Below are positions 30,948 through 41,800 of a stretch of DNA of 64,000 bases, one piece after another. Below the pieces are notes generated by a model, which had not been told where the DNA came from, did no database searches, and was given only the letters and a program-made list of their open reading frames with translations. Source of the stretch: Paraspadella gotoi (Eukaryota > Chaetognatha); contig CM119269.1 in the NCBI GenBank assembly GCA_051294375.1, positions 22,094,815 to 22,158,814 of the forward strand. The letters run 5' to 3'. Numbering within the stretch: position 1 is the first letter of the stretch; each line of letters opens with the position of its first letter. The position numbers were made by a program, and so were the translations under genes.

Positions 30948-33360
30948 ATGTTGCCCCGTGCGTTAAGCCGTCTAGTTTTAAACAATGCCCAGAAACATTG
31001 CGGTAAGTTCTTTCCTGCAATAAGTATTGTAAGTTTGTTCTTGTCTCAATTGATCTATTTACAAACGTGAACGAACCCAGAGTTGGCGCGGAGTTTCTCC
31101 GTTTCTGCGGCGAATGACTACAAAGTTTCCGTTCTCGGGGCGTCTGGGGGCATCGGACAGCCGCTCGCTTTGCTTCTTAAAAATCATCCTTCGGTCAAAC
31201 ATCTTTCGTTATACGTAAGCACTAACCAGACCTCTTGCCCTTTTATTTTAAGAACTCTCTCATCGTTCCGGCGGAGAAGAAGGTGTCCTGAAAACGGGAC
31301 CGCTGGCCTCAAAATATTCTTGATATTATAAACCTTGATAATCTTAGCATATGGGAAATAGATTCATTTATAAACAATCAACTAATAATTGATAAAAATA
31401 AACTGTTAATATTACCAATCAGGAGGGGGATAAACATTGATTTCATAAACATGAATCCCGAGAGAGAGAATCAGACCGAAAGACAAACGGAGCATTTTTT
31501 CTTGGGTTCATTCAGCTCCTAACGATTTTGCCTCAATGACAGGACATTGCCCACACTCCCGGCGTCGCTGCGGATCTGTCACACATCGAGACGCCGGCCA
31601 AAGTGACGGGTCACATCGGACCGGATCAATTGGGAGACGCCCTCACCGATTGCGAGATCGTCGTCATCCCTGCCGGTTCTACCCACCTAAATGTCCTACT
31701 TACAGTTCGATGTGGTCTTTGACCGTCTCTCCCCTGCGACAGGCGTTCCGCGGAAACCCGGAATGACGCGCGACGATCTCTTCAACATCAACGCTTCCAT
31801 CGTCAGAGATTTGGTCATCGGTTGCGCCCAACACTGTCCGTCGGCGATGCTCTGCATCATCGCCAACCCCGTCAATTCTACGGGTGATGGAGAATGAATT
31901 GGGGTGATGGTGGGATGATAGAACATGATGGGGTGATGGAAGATGATTAGCAGATAATATGATCCGAATGACCATTGTGATCGCTGTCTCACCTTACCCC
32001 TTACCCTTACTTTTTTTTAAAGTCCCGATCGCCGCCCGTGTCCTGGAAAAGGCCGGAGTTTTCGACCCCAAGCGACTCTTCGGTGTGACCACGCTCGACG
32101 TCGTCAGAGCCAACGCTTTCGTGGCCGAACTTAAGGTTCGTTTCATTTCCCAAACTTAACTGTTTAAATTGTTAAATGAAGTTAAATAGCAGAGCTATCA
32201 ACTCTGCTATATATATAGAGTTCAAACCTTGCAAAATTGTTTACATACATCCTGCGTAGTCGTTAATCGTTTGTCATTAGCAATAACTAATAACTGTTTA
32301 TTAATTAGCGATAACTGTTTCCAGAATTTGGACGTGTCTCAAGTGAGCGTCCCGGTCGTCGGAGGTCACGCCGGCGTCACGATCATCCCGCTTTTGTCGC
32401 AGACCCAACCATCCGTTCAGTTCTCTCAATCGGAGATCCAGGCGCTCACACCGAGGATACAGGTGAGCTGATTAAGCGAAGACTTGCTCACACTTGATCA
32501 CTGAGCAATGAGCATTAAATGCTCAGTTCTCCGTCGTTGAGAGAATGATGGATTAATTTCCTTTAACTTTTAAGAAGAGGCCAACAAAAGCGCATGTTTG
32601 ACGAACGAAACGGGCGAAGATCAGATCGAGAGAGAGAGAGAGGGAGAGGTTGGGGTTGAATAAGGTACATATGATTTGAATTTTCAGGATGCTGGAACGG
32701 AAGTAGTGAAGGCCAAAGCTGGAGCAGGCTCCGCTACTTTATCGATGGCTTACGCCGGAGCGAGATTTGCGTTCAGGTTAGATTTGTAGCAGAAAGATCT
32801 CTCAATTTTATTGTGAAAACGATCTTTATTTAGTTATTGGTCTTGGCTGGGGGGGGGGGAAGAATAGAATGGGTTGTGGTAAAGTGGTCGTGACCGCCGT
32901 TGGTTAGTTGATCTTACATTAGAAATAGACAATCAGTGATTGTCAACCAGACATCTCAATCCGGCTTCATCCCCTTTTATTTTAGCTTAATGGACGCCAT
33001 GTCAGGGAAACCTGGAGTTGTTGAGTGCAGCTTTGTCAAAGTAAGTCCCGAGCCTTTTTTGTCTGGATCTTGCTGATGTCTAACTGATAACTAACTTTTA
33101 AAAATATTTTAAAGTCCGAAGTGACAGACGCTGATTTCTGGGCGACGCCGCTGTTGCTTGGGCGCGAAGGAGTCTCGAAAAACCTCGGTAACCTGATTGT
33201 AAAAGTAATTTCAATGTAATCGACGCAATGAAATCTTTTTTTTAAAATTCCGCCTTCAGGAATGGGTCCATTGACGGACTTTGAAAAGAGCTGCGTTGAT
33301 GAAGCGCTGCCTGAACTGAAGAAGAGTATCTCCAAGGGATACGAATTTGCGAGCAAATAA
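30948..33360 (+). CDS. MDH2: Mitochondrial malate dehydrogenase
   Basis: Ten coding exons are 30948-31002, 31081-31214, 31543-31675, 31743-31883, 32023-32135, 32325-32462, 32688-32776, 32986-33040, 33115-33187 and 33260-33360, giving 343 residues (338 in human). The enzyme interconverts malate and oxaloacetate with NAD in the citric acid cycle. The N-terminus is Arg-rich with no acidic residue for 18 positions, as in a mitochondrial targeting peptide. GASGGIGQP at about 38-46 binds [16 protein letters not shown] supplies the two substrate arginines (111 and 117), NPVNST is conserved and VVGGHAG holds the catalytic histidine. The C-terminus [10 protein letters not shown] matches the mitochondrial and not the cytosolic isoform. 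An AATAAA overlaps the stop codon. Phases and total length close exactly. Confidence 0.96.
31882..31945 (+). repeat. Tandem copies of the 5' splice-site sequence in MDH2 intron 4
   Basis: The used donor reads GG|GTGATGG with GGGTGATGG at 31882-31890. The same nine bases recur at 31902-31910 and 31931-31939, with related GATGAT text between. Confidence 0.6.
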
Positions 33361-33680
33361 AATCGAGAAAAAATACCGGACTAAAATCATATGAACGGTC
33401 AAATAAGTTTTTTAAGTTTTTATAGTGAAACTGTCGTGATTTAAAAGTCATAAACGTGAATTATACCTTTTTCTCGGTGACTCTTTTCTGAATTATTTGA
33501 TCCGTATTGGATGCGCAGGGAAGCTTTGCGGAAATTTAATATATAATTACTTGTAAGAATTTAGCGAGCAGGGAAATCTGGACAAGCGTTAGCAATATCG
33601 AGATAACAGGTTAATTGTCATGTGCGTGTGCGATTCCAGTTAGCTTGAAAATCTAAATTATCGCTGGCGACTGTTTTTTC

Positions 33681-34373
33681 TCCACTTTCCCACGCGAAGA
33701 AAAAATAATGATTATCGCCATTCGAATTCCTTTAATGATAGACCCTTAAGAGGAAAGGTCATTCAGCATAACAATACGTAATCATTGATGTATTAGAGCT
33801 AATATGTCTAGAAATACAGTATAATCATCAGTAATCACAAAAAAATAAGCTCGGCTTTCTGAATTTGTACTCCATTTTGGCCTATTTTGAAGTTGAATTG
33901 AATGACCCTTTTTCTTAAGCTTATGATATCATTTTCATCACCTTTTGAACGGTGACGTGAAGTGACCGATTGGAGATAGGGTCGCCGTGCCGTGTCACTA
34001 CAAGTACAAACGATTAAATAATCGAATTTCAATTAATAAAAACTAAAAAAGGTTTGAACTTCGTTACAAAAAAAAATCCCCTTCCAAAAAAAGAAGATTA
34101 ATCTTCGTTTGATACACTGACAACCTATCAAATTGACTGTCAACAAAGTATGTCACGGTTTTTACTTGTGACCTAATAATCTATCCTTTCGTCTCTGACA
34201 ACTGTTCTTATTAGCAGAAGCGAAGAGCTTTTCTTTCGAAAATTAATAAGCGAATTCATATCTCGACTTTTAAGGGGACCCAGTGATAAAAATGATATCA
34301 TAAGCTTAAGGGTCTATCATCAAAGGAATTTGAATGGTGATAGTCATTAATTTTTCTTTGCACGGGAAACTGG
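33681..34373. mobile_element. Inverted-repeat element, family C
   Basis: The left arm (33681-33750, containing CCATTCGAATTCCTTTAATG and GATAGACCCTTAAG) pairs with the right arm at 34307-34373 (CTTAAGGGTCTATCATCAAA). An inner pair (TTATGATATCATTTTCATCA at about 33922 against the segment at 34283) extends the symmetry. No ORF is present. Confidence 0.75.
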
Positions 34374-35499
34374 TAAAAAAATTCCTATCTCTTATTGTAG
34401 CGGAAACAAAAATTTAATAATTATGAAAAAAAAATTTAGTTGACCCTACCTAAATATTTATATAATCCATTATTTTATTTTTGCATTAGAAAGTATTTTT
34501 TATTAAATTCCAATTTTTTATTTTTTACTGTACAAAGCTATAATTTTAGGTTTAAGCCTCATTGAACAAAGGCTTTACAAGATTAATATTTTTATATTTT
34601 ATATTTACTTAAAAGCAGACAAATCAAACCTAAATTCTATTCTGACAGAAACAAAACTGTAATAATTATTAATTAATATTCATATTCATCCTTTAAATGT
34701 ATAATTAAACTATATTGATTCCTAATTATAACAATTAAAAATTTAGCAGAAGTACAGAATCTTTCTCTTTTTTTTATATTTATATTACTTCAAAGAGTTT
34801 TATTTTCATCCAATTAACAGAATCATTTGAAAAGAAAGTTTAAATAAAATCAGTCGATACCTTAAATTTTGATTCATTCCTAGTTTTTTTTCTTATAAAT
34901 TTTTGTAATAAAAGCTGAAAATCTTTTTAAAATTGGATCTTACTCTTTTTTGGGAAAAAAAATTTTAAACTTGAAAAAGATTTTCTTCTTACCGATTTTT
35001 TAAAGAAAATTAAGCTCTCTGATTTTATCGAATTTTTTAACTACTTTCCCAAATGATTATAGAAGAAAAAATTATATGATCAGAACCAGCTTAAGTTAAA
35101 GGGTCAAACGTTATGTTTTCAGCTTTTTACCCCCCCTGTTCACTTGGTCCCCTTAAGCAGATAACAGAACAATCGCTTTACAGGCGTTTTCGAATGTGAA
35201 TTCTTGTTTTAAAACTGAATAATAAAAAATATCCAGCATTGTTTTGTTTATTCTTGGCGGGCATAAAAATGAAATGTTCGGAAAACTTTTCGATCGGGCT
35301 TGGTGTTTTCATAGTTAAAGATATCACCAACTAAAATAAATACTATTCTAATTCTGTGGCAGATTAATTTGTGGATTATTTCAAATAATATTGATTTCCT
35401 CAATCTCATTTGCATATGTGTCGTATTCTGATTAAGATTTTATAAATTTTGATAAATTTTCTCATACAGATAGACCACCCTCCTATATATAAATTTTAT

Positions 35500-35542
35500 G
35501 GATAATTTTTATATTGGTTATACCAATTTCATAGTGATATTA
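35500..35542 (+). repeat. Family F 3' fragment
   Basis: ATGGATAATTTTTATATTGG followed by TTATACCAATTTCATAGTG, the 3' half of the repeat. Confidence 0.6.
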
Positions 35543-35781
35543 TTCCGTTCATGAATCCGGTTTAATTCTTTCGTTATCGTTTCATCTTATCGCTCAATTT
35601 ATCGTCAAGATTGTCCTTTTCAAAAAAAAAAAAAAAAATTCACGTCCTCTTACACAAAAATATTGAATGAGATAAGAGAAAATCTCATTCGAAAATATCT
35701 CCGACCACATTCCGTGGGAATACTGGGAATAGGAACCCAAAAACGTTGTCGCAAAAATACTATTCTAAACATTTTCGCGCA

Positions 35782-37448
35782 ATGTTTTACCAAAACGCAG
35801 TAGACGCTTACGGGTTCAAGCGGCCCAGCGATTTCGACTACGTAAGTTACGAGACTTTCATGGAAAACTATTTCACTGTGCTGCAGCGAAGAGCTTTGCG
35901 GTGGAAACAAGTCCTAGGGGATGTTGTTGAGAAGGAGAAATTAAAAAGATACTTACAGGTTAAGAGAACGTCTAAATTAACAAAGAATATATTATATTAT
36001 ATATGGTTCTAATTTATATACATAATTTTATCAAAAAATTGACATTCGTAATCCTCGTCAAAGGGTCGACAGTTCAAACGGTTCGTCCGCAAAGGAATCC
36101 CCCGTAGTCACCGGGCTCTCGTTTGGATGGTCACCTCCGGAGCTCAAGATCGAATGGAGACGCAACCCAATCGCTTCGTGGAGATGCTGCAATGTCCGCG
36201 CGACCGAGAGGCCATGGAACAAATCGAATTGGATCTCCATCGCACTTTTCCCGACAACATTTACTTCAAGGAAAAGAGCGGAGAGTTTAGTCCCAACGAC
36301 GGAAATAAAGAACGGAGCGTTTCGTGCGAACAACCGTGTGACGAGACTGAACTAGATTCCACGACACAGTCCATGACGCGATCAGACAAACACAAACTGC
36401 AACAACTTAAAAACGTGCTCACAGCTTTTGCCCATCATAATCCTACTGTAGGATACTGTCAAGGTATCAGATTAACGTCGACTTCATAATTTATTTTTAT
36501 TTCGAATTTTATATTTTTTAAGGATTAAATTTCATTTCTGGTTTGTTATTACTCATCGTGGAAGATGAAGAATGCGCTTTTTGGCTTCTGGACGCGTTAG
36601 TCAATCACATTTTGCCTGATTATTACAGGTACAAGTAACTACTACTACTCCCAGTACTGGCCAATAATCATAAACTAAGTCGTAATATTTGATTAATAGA
36701 GCGATTGATGATAGGTTTGTTACCTAATCAGTGAAGGAGACAAGCTTAATGATTGATGTCTGATTATCCTTGCAGCAAAGACATGGTTGGTCTTCGCGCT
36801 GATACTCGTTCGCTCGGCGAGCTTGTGGCTACAAAAATGTCAGATGTATCTCAGGTTTGAATTTAAAAACTATGTATAAAACGAGGTTTCCTAGTCGATA
36901 TACTCTCACGATTATTAGGCGATGATAACAGAAGGCGTCACTTGGGAACTAGTAGCCTCGAGGTGGTTGCTATGTTTGTACATCGACGTGCTCCCCGTCG
37001 AAACCGTTCTCCGTATTTGGGATGTCCTCTTTAACGAAGGTTGTCCATTTAAAAATTATTACAGACGCTTAACAATGACCTGCCCTCCAAAAAAGTTTAA
37101 CATTAAATTCAAAGGTTCTAAAATTATCTTCCGTGTTGCGATTACGTTAATCAAAAATGCGGAACCGAAACTCCTTACCTGTCAAAACTTTCCTTCCATC
37201 GTCACGACGTTCAAGGTAAGGAAAGCCGCAACGAAAAGGTTCAGAGATATAAATCTTTGGGAGAAAAACGAGCAGGACTATTTTTAAATCAACAGGCCAT
37301 GTCTGACGATCCCCTTGCGCTTCATTGTCACGCCTTCATGTCCACAGTTTTCGAAATCACTAAAAGCCTTTCGTCCAAGACGATCGAAGAATTGAGGGAA
37401 GAATCCAAAAAAATCGTCAAGGAACAAGACGCCTTGAGAAGGATGTGA
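35782..37448 (+). CDS. GRTP1: GRTP1/TBC1D6-type Rab GTPase-activating protein
   Basis: Seven coding exons are 35782-35958, 36073-36463, 36523-36628, 36776-36854, 36919-37039, 37115-37215 and 37296-37448, giving 375 residues. The N-terminal DAYGFKRPSDFDYVSYETF matches GRTP1, which has the same short extension before its TBC domain. The catalytic arginine finger lies in IELDLHRTFPDN (Arg116) and the glutamine finger in VGYCQG (Gln189), so dual-finger GTP hydrolysis on a Rab should work. LPVETVLRIWDVLFNEG is the conserved TBC core. A Ser/Thr/Glu-rich insert of about 35 residues between the two fingers is longer than in vertebrates. The 36464-36522 and 37040-37114 introns are only 59 and 75 bases. 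The ATG at 35782 is the first in-frame ATG after a stop. A likely AATAAA is at about 37512. Confidence 0.93.
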
Positions 37449-38827
37449 GGACAGTGGCTTTAAATCTAGCTTTGTAAATATATTAACTGTATTATAATTT
37501 ACCGTTTCTGGTTAATAAAAAGAAACCAAAAAAATTCCAGGTTGAATGGCTGTTGTATTTTTTTTTTCAAAAAGCAAAATGAAACGGCGGTGACAATATA
37601 ATTCGACAAATTTATTTATTTCTTTGCCTGGTATTTAGAATAATGATGACGAAATCATCTACTTTTATGACAATTTGTAGTAAAATTGAAATAAGCGTTT
37701 CCTTGACAACGCGGTGGTAATAATAATAATAATAATATTACTCGAAATAAAATAAATCTACAGGAAGCATTTCATTGAAAATAGGGCGGATATAGAAAAC
37801 AAAATCCGGGAACGTTCGATATGGTACATGACCCGTCCGCCATTAATTTTAAAAGGGAATTTAAATACATTATTATATTCCAATAATAATACGATACTTT
37901 TTAAAATTTAACAATTTTGTACTTAATTAAAATGAGTTGATTGTCTCTCTTCATCCCGGGTCGGACTCAATGTCCGACATTAGAGGTACGTAACCGGCAC
38001 GAACTTCTAATCACATTGCAAATAAAACCCACATTTCAAATAACTAATAAGCCAAGAAAATAAATAATCTCCTACCAATTGGCAACGAATGGGTTTGAAA
38101 TTAATGTTATGCATTCATTAGAACTAGTTTAATAGGGGGGCAGTTTATCAGGAGGGGGGAGACAGATCCACTTAAAAGGGCATTTTTTTGCCTTCGGTTT
38201 GCATGAAAACGTTATAAAATGTACGGTGGTGTGGCTTGCTCGTGATGACGCTTTAAAAGCTGGTTTCGTTTTCCTAATTTACTCATGGCCCCCTTGAAAA
38301 AATTATCCAACTAAACGCATCATTTCAATTCAGAAAATTTTTTAACACGTACATACGAAACATTTAATTTGCGACAAGTGTTACGACGAATAAACGCGTG
38401 GAGGCGATCGTTAAAAAAAAGAAATATATTTACATCCCTCTCGCTGTCAAATAAATAAAAAAATAATTCTTAACTATTTCCACGTTAGAACCCAAGATAA
38501 ACGTTCAACTTAAAAAAAAGGGGGAAGCGAATAATGAACTCGACTTAAAGACGGAGTGGATGTTTTCAATTTCTTTCCTTCTTTTTTGAGTCTTGCATCA
38601 TACTCAGTCTAGTCAAGACTTTTTTGAGTCTTGAATCAGTCTAGTCAAGACTTTTTTTATTGTTGCTTCAAAAAAAGAAAGACTAGGTTTCGCTGTCTTT
38701 TTTTTTTCTCGATAATTTGTGCCTTTAGTTTTTTTGGTTAATTATCGTGGTATACTATTATTCCTGAGCGGGGGGCAGGGCGCCCGAGGGCGCGTGGAGG
38801 GGGGCGGGGGGATTCGGTGGGCGTGGC
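37449..38827. other. Convergent 3' region between GRTP1 and HIP1
   Basis: It carries the 3' UTRs of both genes. A direct repeat of GAGTCTTGAATCAGTCTAGT type lies at 38586-38655. A GC-rich G-tract is at 38770-38815, close to the HIP1 stop codon. No exon is supported. Confidence 0.5.
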
Positions 38828-41800
38828 TCATCGCTCGTCTTGTCTCCATTCCATTTCCGCTCCGCCAGCCAGTTCGTAATGTTTTCGTCTCAACTGCGCC
38901 AAATGTTCTCTCTCCTTCTCCAATTTAGTCTCCAGCTCCAAAACGCGAACCTTGGGGAGAAAAGATTATATTAAATAAATGATGTAATATTCAAAATTGA
39001 GTAATATGAAATTCAAAAATGATCAATTCATTCATAAATAAGCCATCTTGCCTCCATTCTTTACGAGATAATAACCAAGCTTTCCATTCAAGACTTTCTC
39101 ACATTCTCCCGGACTACCTGACTCCCCTATCAATGAGGCCATAATTCCTTCTTTTACAAAAAGAGACCTGTGAATCCATCTCGAGTCGTTTCGCCTGATG
39201 AAGCGTGACTTTGGTGAAGTCCAGACTTTCCAAATTCTTTTCCTCGATTTTCTGGGCGCCACTTTTGGCATTGGCCACGACTCTGCCGAATAAATATTTC
39301 ATTTTATTAACACATGTTAATTATATGTTAAGAATTGTTTTTACCTGGCTGTAGCGTGATGAACCAGCTTGGAGGCTTCTTGAAGTTGCTTGAGATTTAT
39401 AGAATCCGCCGCAGCTTTGACCTGACAAAACCGAAATGTGTTTTTCTTCATTTAATTATTAAAACGAAAAATCAGAAAATTGGAAAAGCTTTTAATTTCA
39501 AATGTTATGGCAACAGCCGGGTTGCCTGTGATGCCCATTGGGATGGGGCATCTCACTGTTGGCTTTGGGGGCTTCCGACCCTCAGTGACGCCTCCAGTCA
39601 CTGGCGCGGTTACCCTAGGACGGTCTCGCTTTGCCAACGCAGAGGGAAGTCGTTAGGACTGTGGATGGAACACTACGCCTGGGATGGTGTGTTCCCCCTC
39701 TGAGCCAATGGATTTGGCTGAAGGATGGTGGACGTGAGGCGGTGTGAATATACCGCCACAATGTCATGGTTTTTTTTTCACTTATTTCCACCTTTTATAA
39801 TTTTTTCTTTTTTATTCATTTCTCCACATTTCTCCACTTCCCTCCCTCCAAAATATCCAAATATCAACCCACCCCCCGCAACCTTCACCTTGGAAGCGAC
39901 GACGAGTTGCACCGTACTGGCGGCGACCTCCTGCGAGCAGACGACGAGCTCTTCGAACTTTCCCGATCCGGAGACGACGTTGTCGGCGGCGTCGACGAGG
40001 ACGCCGGCGCCCATGCCGACGGCTTTGGCCGCCGAGAGAAGACCTTCCGTCCATCTGCTGTTTCTTTGGTAAAACTCGTTGGGCGTGGCCGTGCCGCGTC
40101 CAGCGAGCACGATATCGTTTTGTAAATCGCGGGATCGAGAGATGAGGATTTTGATTTGGGACATCAGATCTGAGTGAAGGAAGAATTGGCTTTAAACCAT
40201 TCATTTATAATTGACTAAAATAATACTTTTTTATGAAACTTTTGAACTTATTATTCGTCGAGGTTATTCCGAACAAGATGATAACTCTGACCCAGTCGAG
40301 AATGTCGCCGTGGTCCACTAATTGGACCCGTTATTGCGTCTCTTTCAAGCTTTTAAACTCACCCGTGCAAGAGTCGAGAATGTCTCCATTGACCTCTAGT
40401 TTGATCCCCGACTGAGTCTCCTTCGACTTTTCCATCATCTCCGCGATTCTGTTCGACGCCATCTCAACGATCGAAGTCAAAGACTCCAGCTCCTGTTTTT
40501 ATTCGAATAAATAATATATTATTATCATTATAACTATAATATTCCCAATAAGAAAGGGTCACCTGTTCCACCAAAGATCCCAAGACGTCGGCTCGGACGT
40601 CCGCGATTCGAGGCTGAAGCTCCAAACCGATTTCTTTGATTCTAAAATTGAAAACATTTGCCTTAAAATTATTGACAATGACAAATGACGGATTAATGAG
40701 AATTAATTAATGACGGAATAATGACAAACACTGAACTGATTAAGATTTTCTTGGATGGCGTCCATGGCGGCGATGGAGTCGCTCCACCCGGCGCCTTTCA
40801 ACAGTCGCGCCAACTCGAGGCCCTTTTGTCCAGCGTCGTGACCGCAGCTCGAGAGCCGCTCGCGTTTGTCCACCTGGCGGAGGAAATAAAAACTATTTTA
40901 GTTGATGTTGTTAAGCTTAGATTTTCTTGTTCAATATTTGATCATTCACTAAGTAGCTGATAATTACCTATTCTTGTAAAACTTTCTTTATATATTATTC
41001 TGTAAATATTTCTTTTGAATTCATCAAAACAACAATCATATATAATACGGAGAAGATAATTTTCTAAATAGGGAACAAAATAGCAGAAACAATTTTTTTG
41101 GTAATATTTCCACTTAATTGCCAAGTCATCATCAGTTGATATCTAATGTCATTATCCAAAATTTTTTTTAAAAAAGTTTTTGTTATGCACCGATTTTTTC
41201 CATTATGAAAATAGACTAGTATATTAATCTGTAAAGAGATTCGTATATCCGTAACATATATATTATATATCTATTACCAAGTATATGTAATATATACTAT
41301 AATACATATAATATCTTGCTCTAATTCCTACAGCCACAAGATGTCATCGGAACCAACAAGAACAAAAAGCAATCGAAAAGGTAGGGACTCAAAGAGGTGA
41401 GTCAGCAGCAGCCGAAAAAAACCTGTTTGCGACACGGCCGAGGCCGCTGCTTCTCCTGCCTCACCTCAGCAAGAGGGAAAGGAAGAAACGACCCAAGATG
41501 GCTGCCTCAAACGGCTTTTATAAATTAGAATATTTATTGTTTAAGTAATGTCAACTAATCCTCATTTATGCATTGTTTTTTTTTAACAGTTTTGAAAAGT
41601 CCCTCAAGGCTAATAATACTTTCAACAACCGGGAATTAAAGAATAAATTCCGCGAAAATAAACAATCTTAGGTCGTAACAACCAAAAAAAGGATGGCGTC
41701 GGGCTCGGAGTATTCCTACAGCCGCAATCACTATCCCGATTACAACTACAACGCGCGGAAGATGATCATCATCACAATCTTCGGCCTCATTCTCTGCTTC

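Larger units (their letters stand above)
33361..35781. other. Intergenic region between MDH2 and GRTP1
   Basis: It contains one inverted-repeat element (33681-34373) and a long AT-rich stretch to 35480. A family F fragment lies at 35500-35542, and a poly-A run is at about 35624. I see no supported exon. The GRTP1 5' leader probably lies in the last few hundred bases. Confidence 0.5.

Noticed and set aside
39778-40204. Alternative-frame ORFs across HIP1 exon 25
   Set aside because: The frame with GRGTATPNEFY is the THATCH domain; the others are GC-rich shadows.
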